NCBI RefSeq assembly: GCF_900169075.1
Contig: NZ_LT827015.1
Span: forward strand, 1,814,158 to 1,878,157
Reading direction: 5' to 3'
Length of the DNA: 64,000 nt
Source: Chryseobacterium phocaeense
GTDB taxonomy: Bacteria > Bacteroidota > Bacteroidia > Flavobacteriales > Weeksellaceae
Shown: positions 1 to 7,586 of the stretch, one piece after another
Position numbering within the stretch: position 1 is the first letter of the stretch
How the letters are laid out: each line of letters opens with the position of its first letter
Notes under the pieces: model-generated
Database searches by the model: none
Told to the model about the DNA's origin: nothing
The model's input: only the letters and a program-made list of their open reading frames with translations
Position numbers and translations under genes: made by a program

Positions 1-90
1 TATGATTTGCTTAATTTATGGAAAACAGATCAATCTTAGCAGTTTGTTTTTATCTTGAAACATCTTCGGAAATTTATTATTTTTTCTAAT

Positions 91-284
91 CTTCTTTTGT
101 CTTGAAACAAAAGAAGCAAAAGTTCAAGACGGGAAACTTACGCTAAAAATAAATCCTGTTCTCTAAAAATTCTAAAACTCGTGCGGATTTACTATTGCTG
201 CTTCGGTTCTGTATTTGTGCCGCACTCAGACAGTAGAATTTTCTTAACGTTCACAGGATTTATTTTCTTTACGCTCCAGTTTCC
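91..284. repeat. Intergenic palindromic repeat element
   Basis: No gene is visible in bases 1-491. This part is strongly self-complementary. A perfect 10-bp stem with a 6-nt loop lies at 91-116. Perfect 14-bp arms lie at 146-159 and 253-266, flanked by 7-bp arms at 132-138 and 278-284. Between them are partly complementary segments near 179-187 and 214-223. It looks like a non-coding palindromic element of the kind scattered in flavobacterial genomes. Copy number is unknown from this window. Confidence 0.55.
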
Positions 285-336
285 TAAGTCGGAGTTATCA
301 AAGTTGGAATAGTCAGCTTTTGAAAGAGCTGTACTT

Positions 337-366
337 ATCCGTGAAAATCTGTACAATTCTGTGGTT
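337..366 (-). repeat. Dispersed CCACAGA-type intergenic repeat, copy 1
   Basis: On the minus strand it reads AACCACAGA, then a short variable part, then CAGATTT and ACGGAT. It closely resembles the segment at 54795-54825. Similar sentences occur in spacers of many Bacteroidota as I recall. No coding potential is seen. Confidence 0.5.
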
Positions 367-424
367 AAAAAACATACGTGATCTGTTTAATGTGATAGCC
401 AAAAAAAAAACTTTTATTTTAAAA

Positions 425-460
425 GAATAAAAATCCCAAAGAGTAAGAACTCTTCGGGAT
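425..460 (-). terminator. Rho-independent terminator after the GT2 gene
   Basis: Arms at 433-443 and 450-460 pair with one mismatch around a 6-nt loop. On the minus strand the stem is followed by a T-rich tract. It sits about 30 bases after the glycosyltransferase stop codon. Confidence 0.7.
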
Positions 461-491
461 GCTTATATGTTTGATGAGTGAATTAAAATTT

Positions 492-1442
492 TTAAATCAC
501 TTCGTCAATATTGTAGTTTTTATGTTCCCTGTTGGTTCTGATAATCATTTCTCCCAGGAAGCCGGCTATAAAAAGTAACGTTCCCATAATCATCATCGTC
601 AGGGCGATATAAAACCATGGATTATTGGTGATCAGATGTCCGTAAATTCCTCTTGCCACATCAATCAGTTTTGAAGCTCCTAGCCACAATGCTGAAAGAA
701 AACCTACGATAAACATTACGGTTCCTACTGCACCAAAGAAATGCATCGGCCTTCCGCCAAAACGGCTTACAAACCAAAGCGTTACAAGATCCAGAAACCC
801 TCTGATAAATCTTTCGGTTCCGAATTTTGAAGTTCCGTAAGGTCTCGCCTGATGCTGTACTTCCTTTTCAGTAATTCTTCTGAATCCGGCATTGGCAGCC
901 AGTACGGGAATATAACGGTGCATGTCTCCGTATACATCAATGGATTTTACTACCTGCTTTTTATAAGCTTTCAAACCGCAGTTGAAATCGTGAAGGTATA
1001 CTCCTGAAACTTTTCTTGCTGCTGCATTGAAAAGTTTGGACGGAACATTTTTCGTCATCACGTTATCAAAACGTTTCTTCTTCCAGCCTGAAACGATGTC
1101 ATAATTATCCTCGATAACCATTTTATAAAGCTCAGGAATTTCTTCCGGAAAGTCCTGCAGGTCGGCATCCATGGTAATGACCACATCTCCGTTTGCTCTT
1201 TCAAAAGCGGCATGAAGTGCCTGGGATTTTCCGTAATTCCGGGAAAATTTAATTCCGTGGATCTGAGGATGCTGAATCCGCATATTCTCGATAATGCTCC
1301 ACGAAAGATCTGTACTTCCGTCATCTACAAACCAGATTTCATAGGATAAGCCGCTGGAATTGCAGACCTTATCAATTCTGGAAAAAAGCTCCTCCAGGGA
1401 AGCTTCTTCGTTTAATAACGGAATAACTATAGATAAATTCAT
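492..1442 (-). CDS. Family 2 glycosyltransferase, membrane-anchored (DPM1/GtrB-like)
   Basis: Predicted to transfer a sugar from a nucleotide donor to a lipid carrier such as a polyprenyl phosphate at the inner membrane. A GT-A domain fills residues 3 to about 170. DDGSTD is at 40-45 and the metal-binding DAD at 92-94, followed by the DFNCGLKAY stretch and a RPYGTSKFG motif near 200-208. Two hydrophobic segments at about 233-258 and 277-300 fit the C-terminal anchor of the DPM1/GtrB group. The 316 aa length is normal for that group. The gene follows the DUF4199 gene by 17 bases on the same strand, so they are probably co-transcribed. The acceptor and sugar cannot be told from sequence. Confidence 0.9.
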   Translation of the reverse strand: MNLSIVIPLLNEEASLEELFSRIDKVCNSSGLSYEIWFVDDGSTDLSWSIIENMRIQHPQIHGIKFSRNYGKSQALHAAFERANGDVVITMDADLQDFPEEIPELYKMVIEDNYDIVSGWKKKRFDNVMTKNVPSKLFNAAARKVSGVYLHDFNCGLKAYKKQVVKSIDVYGDMHRYIPVLAANAGFRRITEKEVQHQARPYGTSKFGTERFIRGFLDLVTLWFVSRFGGRPMHFFGAVGTVMFIVGFLSALWLGASKLIDVARGIYGHLITNNPWFYIALTMMIMGTLLFIAGFLGEMIIRTNREHKNYNIDEVI

Positions 1443-1459
1443 TTAATTTTAATAAAAAA

Positions 1460-2059
1460 TTACTCTTGATTTTCTGTTTCCTGATATACGGTTCTCGTTC
1501 TGAAAAACGCACCAAAAAACACTGACAAAACTACGTAAAATATAAGAATTGCTGCAAAATATCCTGAAAAATGACTCGCTGTGAGCATATCTTTTCCTTT
1601 GATGGCTTCAGGAGAAAAGCTTGGCAGCCTTTCTTTGTATTTTTTATCCAGCTCATCAATATCTTTCTGATGCTTCATGATTTTTCTTGCAGACTGATAT
1701 TCAGTATCCAATTCCGTTTTTTGTCTCTGTACATACTGGTAATTCAGCAGTTTTTTAGCATCGGGATCCACAAAATTCAGGAACGCATAAATGCTGAAAA
1801 TGGAAAGTATTCCCCCGATAAACATAGGAACGAAGGCTCTTGAGAACGCATCTTTGAAAGTAACGATTCTGTTTTTGTTCCAGAAAGATTTTACAGACCA
1901 GAAGGCTGCTCCCACATATAAAACAGGTAGAACGAATGCGTTGATTTTCAAAGAGGTATCAAAATAATTGATTCCGGAGAAAAAGTAATACGCTACAAAA
2001 AAAATAATCATTGTAGCGATAAAAAGTATAATTCCTAGTGTTGATGGACTTTTCGTCAT
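1460..2059 (-). CDS. DUF4199 domain membrane protein
   Basis: A 199 aa integral membrane protein with hydrophobic segments at about 9-27, 38-56, 73-93 and 167-187. The charged, coiled-coil-like stretch at about 105-150 probably faces the cytoplasm or periplasm as one domain. The pattern fits DUF4199, a Bacteroidota family of unknown function often found next to a GT2 gene. It lies directly upstream of the glycosyltransferase and probably starts that operon. The function is unknown; a role in envelope glycolipid handling is only inferred from the neighbour. Confidence 0.8.
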   Translation of the reverse strand: MTKSPSTLGIILFIATMIIFFVAYYFFSGINYFDTSLKINAFVLPVLYVGAAFWSVKSFWNKNRIVTFKDAFSRAFVPMFIGGILSIFSIYAFLNFVDPDAKKLLNYQYVQRQKTELDTEYQSARKIMKHQKDIDELDKKYKERLPSFSPEAIKGKDMLTASHFSGYFAAILIFYVVLSVFFGAFFRTRTVYQETENQE

Positions 2060-2156
2060 GTTTGATTTTTTAAAAAAAGTTGAAAAATTATTGCTCTAAA
2101 TTTCAGCTGATTAGCGCTATCACAGCATTTTTTCAACTAATTTTCTTTAATAATAT

Positions 2157-2186
2157 TTTGAAGTTTATAAATTATTCCTACCTTTG
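2157..2186 (+). promoter_or_regulatory. Bacteroidota-type promoter of the SRP RNA
   Basis: TTTG at 2157-2160 and TACCTTTG at 2179-2186 are separated by 18 bases. This matches the Bacteroidota consensus TTTG-N19-20-TAnnTTTG. The predicted start lies a few bases downstream, at the 5' end of the SRP RNA. Confidence 0.8.
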
Positions 2187-2189
2187 CAA

Positions 2190-2285
2190 CGGCAAGTCCT
2201 ACACAACCAGCTCCTGAGAATCCTCCAGGGTGGGAACACAGCAAAGGTAATCGGTCGTAGCGGTGTGATGTAGGTAGCTTGCCAT
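2190..2285 (+). ncRNA. ffs: Bacterial small signal recognition particle RNA (4.5S-type)
   Basis: A roughly 95-nt RNA that forms the ribonucleoprotein core of SRP with Ffh and targets nascent membrane proteins. The ends pair: GGCAAG at 2191-2196 with CTTGCC at 2278-2283, and CCTACA at 2198-2203 with TGTAGG at 2269-2274. The apical domain carries the conserved GGGAAC loop region and AGCAAAGG internal-loop side at about 2231-2247. These match the 4.5S fold. A good promoter precedes it and a run of eight T residues (2285-2292) follows the closing stem. It was recognised by structure and conserved loop, not by a covariance search. Confidence 0.88.
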
Positions 2286-2292
2286 TTTTTTT
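2284..2292 (+). terminator. T-tract ending the SRP RNA
   Basis: Eight consecutive T residues directly follow the closing helix of the SRP RNA. The terminal stem and this tract can act together as an intrinsic terminator. Confidence 0.6.
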
Positions 2293-2390
2293 GTTTTAAA
2301 CTGAAGTAAGGTAATTGGAAAATTATCTTTTTTTGTTTTTATACTCTTCAGCATTTCCATTCTGATTTTCAAATTACCTTTGGTTTTTTA

Positions 2391-3077
2391 TTAAAATTCG
2401 AACGTCTCCCCTAATTTTGGTAGAACAAGCTCTACATTTTTATCTGCAAAATGCTTCAGTGCACTTTCATGGTTGATCTCAATGGCAGGGAAAGTATCGA
2501 AGTGACAACCGATTACTTTCGGAGTTTTCAATAATTCTGCTGCTGCAAAAGCTGCTTTTCGCGGGCACATCGTATAGTGGCTACCGATAGGAAGGATCGA
2601 AAGGTCAAGGTTACCAAAAAGTCTTGGAAACAGCTCCATATCCGCCATTACTCCGGTATCTCCTGCCAGATAGATATTCTTACCTTCAGGAAGTCTGAAA
2701 ATATACCCTACAGGAACTCCTCCGTAGCTGCCATCCGGGAATGAACTTGTGTGATGAGCCGGTACCATGGAAATTTTAAGATCATCGATTTTTGCCGACC
2801 CTCCTAAGTTCACATCGTCTGTATTTTTCGCCGTTTTGAAATACGCACAGATCTCCGGAACTGCAATCACTGTGGCTTCGGGATGATGCTGCAATACTTC
2901 TTCCACATCAGCAATATGATCGCCATGGGCATGCGTCAAAAGGATATAATCGATTTTCTGTGCCGTTATATCAAAGCCTGATTCCGCTTTTTTATAGTTG
3001 TAAAAAGGATCACTTAAAATTGTTTTGTCTTTGTATGTAAACAAAAAACAGTTTTGTCCTAAAAATTGTATTTTCAT
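2391..3077 (-). CDS. MBL-fold metal-dependent hydrolase (UPF0173-like)
   Basis: A metallo-beta-lactamase-fold hydrolase of 228 aa, cytoplasmic, substrate unknown. The signature HAHGDH is at residues 49-54 after a typical N-terminus beginning MKIQFLGQNCF. Further likely metal ligands are His in VPAHH and Asp in LAGDTG, and His in GCHFDT near the C-terminus. The order and spacing match the UPF0173 group. An ATG nine codons upstream (3104) is in frame, but family members begin at the position chosen here. It is transcribed towards the SRP RNA, with the two 3' ends facing each other across about 100 bases. Confidence 0.88.
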   Translation of the reverse strand: MKIQFLGQNCFLFTYKDKTILSDPFYNYKKAESGFDITAQKIDYILLTHAHGDHIADVEEVLQHHPEATVIAVPEICAYFKTAKNTDDVNLGGSAKIDDLKISMVPAHHTSSFPDGSYGGVPVGYIFRLPEGKNIYLAGDTGVMADMELFPRLFGNLDLSILPIGSHYTMCPRKAAFAAAELLKTPKVIGCHFDTFPAIEINHESALKHFADKNVELVLPKLGETFEF

Positions 3078-3174
3078 TTTTAATTGATTTTTAATTAACT
3101 GCATGAAATTGTTGAATTGAATAAAATCTGATACAACAAAATGCAGGCTGGTATGATGATAAATATCTGAAGAA

Positions 3175-3384
3175 TCAATAATGGTTTTTGAGGTTAATTA
3201 TTCCTGCCACCAGCAAAGAAGCAAGTACTCCATTGCCTATAATTATTAGAGCGGTAAAGAACGGGAGAAAATAGATGTCAAAAACAGACATGCCATCCCG
3301 CAGTTCTTTAACCACATCATACATAAGAATAAGAGCCAGGAGAATGGATAAACAAGAGACCATCTTATATCCGATATTCTTCAT
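3175..3384 (-). CDS. Small two-helix membrane protein, hypothetical
   Basis: A 69 aa protein with two hydrophobic segments separated by a short polar loop. It carries no recognisable domain. I chose the ATG at 3384, 7 bases after the stop codon of the SRPBCC gene; a start at 3417 would overlap that gene by 26 bases. The close spacing suggests co-transcription with the SRPBCC gene. The function is unknown. Confidence 0.55.
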   Translation of the reverse strand: MKNIGYKMVSCLSILLALILMYDVVKELRDGMSVFDIYFLPFFTALIIIGNGVLASLLVAGIINLKNHY

Positions 3385-3391
3385 TGACTTG

Positions 3392-3838
3392 TTATTTCTG
3401 GGGAAACTTATCTTCAATCAGTCTCAGGTTAATTCCATGTTCAAGATAGGCTTTGCACCCGTCTAAGACAGTCGTAAAACCACCTGTATTATCATTAATT
3501 TCTTTTAAGAGGTCTTCACCTGTCTGGCTGAACCCATAGCTTTTAATTACCACAAGGGTCCCTTTTTCCATTTCTTTGAATTCATAATCCACCTGTACGG
3601 CAGGATCTCCCCATTCCGTTTTGATCAGCTGATTAGGGATGATCTTGTGAACCAGTACATCAGATTTTACTCCGTACATTTCCCATTCCCAGGTTGTCTT
3701 CTTTCCTTCTTCCAGTTTTCCGGTAGATTTTGTAAACCAGAAATTGGTGGTTACTTCAGGGTTGATGAATGCCTGAAAAACATCTTCAACCGGTTTTCTG
3801 ATAAGCATTTGAGCTTCAACGTAAGTATCTGAATTCAT
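3392..3838 (-). CDS. SRPBCC (AHSA1/START-like) domain protein
   Basis: A 148 aa soluble protein that fits the SRPBCC helix-grip fold, which binds hydrophobic ligands. The N-terminal stretch VEAQMLIRKPVEDVFQAF and the following TTNFWFTKSTG are typical of AHSA1-type members, and the length is that of a single domain. No catalytic residues can be assigned. It lies just downstream of menA's 3' end on the same strand, 16 bases apart, and upstream of a small membrane protein. It may be read with either. The ligand is unknown. Confidence 0.8.
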   Translation of the reverse strand: MNSDTYVEAQMLIRKPVEDVFQAFINPEVTTNFWFTKSTGKLEEGKKTTWEWEMYGVKSDVLVHKIIPNQLIKTEWGDPAVQVDYEFKEMEKGTLVVIKSYGFSQTGEDLLKEINDNTGGFTTVLDGCKAYLEHGINLRLIEDKFPQK

Positions 3839-3854
3839 AACAATTGTGATTTAT

Positions 3855-4784
3855 TTAGTTAAAAAAATTAAGTCCTATTGCTGTAAGAACTGCCATAGTA
3901 AACGTAAGAATACCTACCTGCTTCAGGAAAGGATCCAGTTCTTTAGGTTCTTTTACAGACATGATTTTTCTTCTGAGCTTAGCCATCGGAATCAGCAGGA
4001 TCATTACAATGAAAACATAATAATTCTGGGATTGTAAGAAACCGTTTATTCCTAAAAATATAAGAATTAAGACCAAAGGAAGCTGCAGCAGGACCATTTC
4101 GTAGATCATTGCATTTCTGAAGCCTATTCTCAATGCAAAGCTGTTTTTACCGGACAGCCTGTCGCTTTCAATATCTCTCATATTATTCAGGTTTAAAACC
4201 GCCATACTCATCATACCCACCGCAGTTCCCGGCAGCAGCATATCCCAGCTGAAGGTTTTTGTAAACAGGAAATAACTTCCGCATACTGAAACCAGCCCGA
4301 AAAATACAAATACGAAAAGGTCTCCCAATCCCATATATCCGTAAGGCTTTTTCCCCACAGTATATCCTATGGCCGCCAGAATACATGCAACACCTAACCC
4401 GATGAATATATAGAATTCCTTCATAAAATCAGGGAAAAATGCTATATACAGAAGAGCAACTGTTGCCACCAGTGACAATGCCGAGAAAAGAATCACTGCA
4501 TTTTTCATCTGTTTGGCCGTAATTCTTCCTGAAGCGACGGCCCTTGCTTCCGCTTCGTTGATTCTTTTGGCATCTGTTCCTTTTACACCGTCTCCATAAT
4601 CGTTGGCGTAATTTGATAAAATCTGGTACAAAAGGGTCACCAATAGTGCCAGTGCAAAAATCCTCCAGTCCCAGGTTCCTCCTTCGCCGTAAAGCCTCCA
4701 TTTTGCAATAAAAGCTCCCATAATAATTCCGCTTAATGAAAGCGGTAGTGTTCTAAGCCTTGCGGCTTTTATCCAATCTGACAT
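3855..4784 (-). CDS. menA: 1,4-dihydroxy-2-naphthoate polyprenyltransferase
   Basis: Attaches the polyprenyl chain to 1,4-dihydroxy-2-naphthoate in menaquinone synthesis, in the inner membrane. The protein is a 309 aa UbiA-superfamily enzyme with about eight to nine hydrophobic helices. The first Asp-rich motif NDYGDGVKGTD is at about 61-71 and the second, NMRDIESDR, follows in a later loop. The SGRIT motif that follows the first Asp loop is typical of MenA. The start MSDWIKAARLRTLP matches family N-termini; an in-frame ATG 17 codons upstream would add a stretch overlapping the spacer repeat. It lies 81 bases after menB on the same strand. Confidence 0.9.
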   Translation of the reverse strand: MSDWIKAARLRTLPLSLSGIIMGAFIAKWRLYGEGGTWDWRIFALALLVTLLYQILSNYANDYGDGVKGTDAKRINEAEARAVASGRITAKQMKNAVILFSALSLVATVALLYIAFFPDFMKEFYIFIGLGVACILAAIGYTVGKKPYGYMGLGDLFVFVFFGLVSVCGSYFLFTKTFSWDMLLPGTAVGMMSMAVLNLNNMRDIESDRLSGKNSFALRIGFRNAMIYEMVLLQLPLVLILIFLGINGFLQSQNYYVFIVMILLIPMAKLRRKIMSVKEPKELDPFLKQVGILTFTMAVLTAIGLNFFN

Positions 4785-4804
4785 AATTTTGTATAATGTA
4801 TGAT

Positions 4805-4855
4805 GTACAATGTAAAAAGTATAACGGCATGTCATTAATACATTTTACATTGTAC
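4805..4855. repeat. Inverted repeat between menB and menA
   Basis: Perfect 13-bp arms at 4805-4817 and 4843-4855 flank a 25-nt loop. There is no T-tract of terminator length on the minus strand, so it may be a repeat element or an mRNA structure in the menB-menA transcript. Confidence 0.6.
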
Positions 4856-4865
4856 TTTTTACAAT

Positions 4866-5702
4866 CTAAGATATCCATTGATTTTCTCCGAAGTCCGGTT
4901 TTCTTTTTTCAAGGAATGCATTTCTTCCTTCCTGAGCTTCTTCCGTCATATAAGCAAGACGCGTGGCCTCTCCTGCAAATACCTGCTGCCCTACCATACC
5001 GTCATCGGTAAGGTTCATGGCGAATTTCAGCATTCTGATGGAAGTCGGGGATTTTGCCAGTATTTCCTGAGCCCATTCGTAAGCTGTATCTTCAAGTTCT
5101 GCATGTGGAATTACAGCATTGACCATTCCCATATCCAAAGCTTCCTGAGCGGAATAGTTTCTTCCCAAAAAGAATATTTCACGGGCTTTTTTCTGGCCTA
5201 CCATTTTAGCAAGGTATGCAGATCCGTACCCTCCGTCAAAGCTTGTTACATCAGCATCGGTCTGCTTGAAAATAGCATGCTCTTTACTGGCTAAAGTAAG
5301 GTCGCACACTACATGAAGGGAATGTCCACCTCCTACAGCCCATCCCGGAACCACTGCAATAACCACTTTCGGCATAAAGCGGATCAGACGCTGTACTTCA
5401 AGAATATTCAGACGGTGTCTTCCGTCTTCCCCAACATATCCCTGATGACCTCTGGCCTTCTGATCGCCTCCGCTGCAGAAAGCCCAGCCACCGTCCTTGG
5501 CGCTTGGTCCTTCTCCTGAAAGCAGGACAACGCCTATTGAAGAATCTTCATAAGCATCATAAAAAGCATCATAGAGTTCTGAAGTTGTTTTGGGTCTGAA
5601 GGCATTTCTCACTTCCGGTCTGTTGAAAGCAATTCTTGCTACCCCGTTACATTTTTTATAGGTAATATCTTCGTATTCTTTGGCGGTTTTCCACTCAATC
5701 AT
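4866..5702 (-). CDS. menB: 1,4-dihydroxy-2-naphthoyl-CoA synthase
   Basis: A crotonase-fold enzyme that closes o-succinylbenzoyl-CoA to 1,4-dihydroxy-2-naphthoyl-CoA in menaquinone synthesis; cytoplasmic. The 278 aa length is normal. The N-terminal motif FNRPEVRNAFRPKT, the FCSGGDQKARG loop (oxyanion hole region), the VPGWAVGGGHSLHVVCDL segment and the C-terminal region ending in KRKPDF are characteristic of MenB rather than of ordinary enoyl-CoA hydratases. SFDGGYGS carries the expected Ser/Asp residues of the MenB active site. It is upstream of menA, so both may be one transcript. Other men genes are outside the window. Confidence 0.95.
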   Translation of the reverse strand: MIEWKTAKEYEDITYKKCNGVARIAFNRPEVRNAFRPKTTSELYDAFYDAYEDSSIGVVLLSGEGPSAKDGGWAFCSGGDQKARGHQGYVGEDGRHRLNILEVQRLIRFMPKVVIAVVPGWAVGGGHSLHVVCDLTLASKEHAIFKQTDADVTSFDGGYGSAYLAKMVGQKKAREIFFLGRNYSAQEALDMGMVNAVIPHAELEDTAYEWAQEILAKSPTSIRMLKFAMNLTDDGMVGQQVFAGEATRLAYMTEEAQEGRNAFLEKRKPDFGENQWIS

Positions 5703-5719
5703 TTTGTAAAAATTTTTCT

Positions 5720-5727
5720 CAAAGATA
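5720..5727 (-). promoter_or_regulatory. TAnnTTTG -7 box upstream of menB
   Basis: On the minus strand TATCTTTG lies 17 bases before the menB start codon. It matches TAnnTTTG exactly. I see no clear TTTG at the -33 spacing. Confidence 0.55.
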
Positions 5728-5900
5728 CGGAATTACAGAGAATTTTAACATTGATTTTTGATGATAATAACCCACAGATAAATGTGACATTTTTTATTAT
5801 AAATCCAGGAATGGGATTAAAAGAATGTGTAAGAAATATTTTATTAATTTAGGATAAAGAATGAGTAGTTTTCCTTAAGCTAAATTTAATAAACAATTTT

Positions 5901-6425
5901 ATGAAATCAGTAATCCTCTCACTAGCATTTAACATTTTATCATTGAGTATATCTGCTCAAAAGGTCACGGTTGTAAAATCTCCGGCAGCATTACCTGCTG
6001 AAGATAAAAGGTTAAAAATATTTCTCGGCGGCAGTATTGATATGGGCAACGCTGAAGACTGGCAAGCCAAGGTTACCGGAGCGTTATCTGAAAAAGATAT
6101 TATATTATTCAATCCAAGACGGGATGACTGGAACAAGGACTGGAAGCCTGTAAGCACAGAACCTAACTTCAGAAAACAGTTAGAATGGGAGCTGGAAGCA
6201 TTAGAAAAATCAGATATTATCATCATGTATTTTACTCCTAAATCACAAAGCCCCATAAGCTTACTGGAACTTGGACTTTATGCCAGGACCAATAAACTGA
6301 TGGTTGTTTGCCCGGAAGGATACTGGAGGAAAGGAAATGTTGATATTGTATGTGAAAAATATCAGATCAAACGATACGAATCTATCGATATGCTGATAAA
6401 TGCCCTGAAGAAAAAGGCTGAATAA
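5901..6425 (+). CDS. Secreted nucleoside 2-deoxyribosyltransferase-like protein
   Basis: A 174 aa protein with an N-terminal signal peptide (about residues 1-19, ending SISAQ) followed by a fold resembling the nucleoside 2-deoxyribosyltransferase/DUF4406 superfamily. Supporting motifs are FLGGSI (41-46), NPRRDDW (71-77), a Glu-rich helix leading into DIIIMYF (105-111) and SPISLLELGLYA (117-128), where Glu123 would be the nucleophile. Relatives I know are cytoplasmic or phage-encoded, so a signal peptide is unusual. The gene stands alone between menB (divergent) and the TPR gene (convergent). The substrate is unknown. Confidence 0.72.
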   Translation: MKSVILSLAFNILSLSISAQKVTVVKSPAALPAEDKRLKIFLGGSIDMGNAEDWQAKVTGALSEKDIILFNPRRDDWNKDWKPVSTEPNFRKQLEWELEALEKSDIIIMYFTPKSQSPISLLELGLYARTNKLMVVCPEGYWRKGNVDIVCEKYQIKRYESIDMLINALKKKAE

Positions 6426-6482
6426 ATATTACGGCAGAATCAATAATCAGCTTTTCTGGTTTTTGATGGTCAGGTTTAACAA

Positions 6483-6512
6483 AAAACCGGAACATTTCTG
6501 CTCCGGTTTTGT
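6483..6512. terminator. Bidirectional terminator
   Basis: AAAACCGGA at 6483-6491 pairs perfectly with TCCGGTTTT at 6502-6510. It lies between the convergent genes ending at 6425 and 6530 and can serve both. Confidence 0.8.
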
Positions 6513-6529
6513 ATATTCTTACTAAAGAA

Positions 6530-7561
6530 CTATTTTGTTTTTGCTTTCGCACTCAGTTCAGCTTCTTTAGCTTTCATTTCTTTAACCTTGTCCATATTCT
6601 TCGTTACCACATAGATTTCTTTCAAAGCTGTAACGGCATCCAGGTTTTCCGGTGCTGCTTTGTACCATCCTTCAGCATATGGAAGTGCTTTTGCAAATCT
6701 CTCTCTTCTTCCATCGATAAGCTTGGTAGCTTCATCCGGCTTGTCTTTTCTTAAAGCGTTGATCTGTTCTACCGTTTTAGCATCGTCACCGATCACCGTG
6801 TACACAAGGTTCTGGTAAGCATTATCAAAATCAGGCTTAATCTCAGTTGCTTTTTTGAATGACGCAATGGCATCTTCCACTGTGGCAGGGTTCTTAGACT
6901 GGATTACTCCCAGATTATACCAGTTGGTAGCATCATTAGGATTTTTAGCCAGCTGCTCTTTAAGATTTGCCATGAACTTATCGGTATTTCCTGATTCGTA
7001 ATAAGCGGTACCCTGAGCATCTTTAAGCTTGGTATTATTTGGATATTTTGCCAAACCTTTTTCAATGATTACAAGCGCTTCAGCAGGCTTTTTGGCGTTA
7101 AGAAGCAATGTTGTCAGTGTTTCATACAAATCCGGCTCCACACTTGCAGACTGTTCAGTTTTAAAATCTGAATAATCAGGGTTCTTTTTCATAAGATCCC
7201 AGGTCGTTTTATCCAAAGGCACTACCTGTCCGGATTTTTTCTCTTTTGCAGTATACGTTGTCTGAACCCCAGTAAATCCGGAATTAACAAGATCCGTATA
7301 TATTTTGATGGATTCGTCGCTGTTATTTGCCAAAGCATAGCTTAACCCTGCATAATACATATAAATCTTATCATCCTGACCATTGGTTTTCAGTAAGTTG
7401 TACACTTCTAAAAACTTAGGTGCTGCAGCGGAATAATTTTTTGCATTGTATGCATCCATTGCCGCTTTGTTAGCTTCCTGCAGTTTGGCATTCACATCAC
7501 CCTTCTGCCCGAAAACGAATGCAGAAGCCACGATTGCTATACCTAAAATGAGTTTCTTCAT
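6530..7561 (-). CDS. Secreted TPR-repeat protein
   Basis: A 343 aa protein with a signal peptide (about 1-18, ending VFGQ) and several tetratricopeptide repeats. Clear repeat cores are the stretches around AAMDAYNAKNYSAAAPKF (35-52), KKPAEALVIIEKGLAKYPNN, and NPNDATNWYNLGVIQ followed by ASFKKATEIKPDFDNA. TPRs bind proteins, so a periplasmic scaffold role is likely. The N-terminus lies 25 bases after the gyrA stop on the same strand, which suggests read-through from gyrA. The partner is unknown. Confidence 0.82.
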   Translation of the reverse strand: MKKLILGIAIVASAFVFGQKGDVNAKLQEANKAAMDAYNAKNYSAAAPKFLEVYNLLKTNGQDDKIYMYYAGLSYALANNSDESIKIYTDLVNSGFTGVQTTYTAKEKKSGQVVPLDKTTWDLMKKNPDYSDFKTEQSASVEPDLYETLTTLLLNAKKPAEALVIIEKGLAKYPNNTKLKDAQGTAYYESGNTDKFMANLKEQLAKNPNDATNWYNLGVIQSKNPATVEDAIASFKKATEIKPDFDNAYQNLVYTVIGDDAKTVEQINALRKDKPDEATKLIDGRRERFAKALPYAEGWYKAAPENLDAVTALKEIYVVTKNMDKVKEMKAKEAELSAKAKTK

Positions 7562-7586
7562 AACTATATTATATTAATTGTACAAT

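Noticed and set aside
1..39. Short in-frame plus-strand text YDLLNLWKTDQS before a TAG, possibly the end of an upstream gene
   Set aside because: Only 12 codons are visible, with no recognisable motif, so a gene end cannot be supported.
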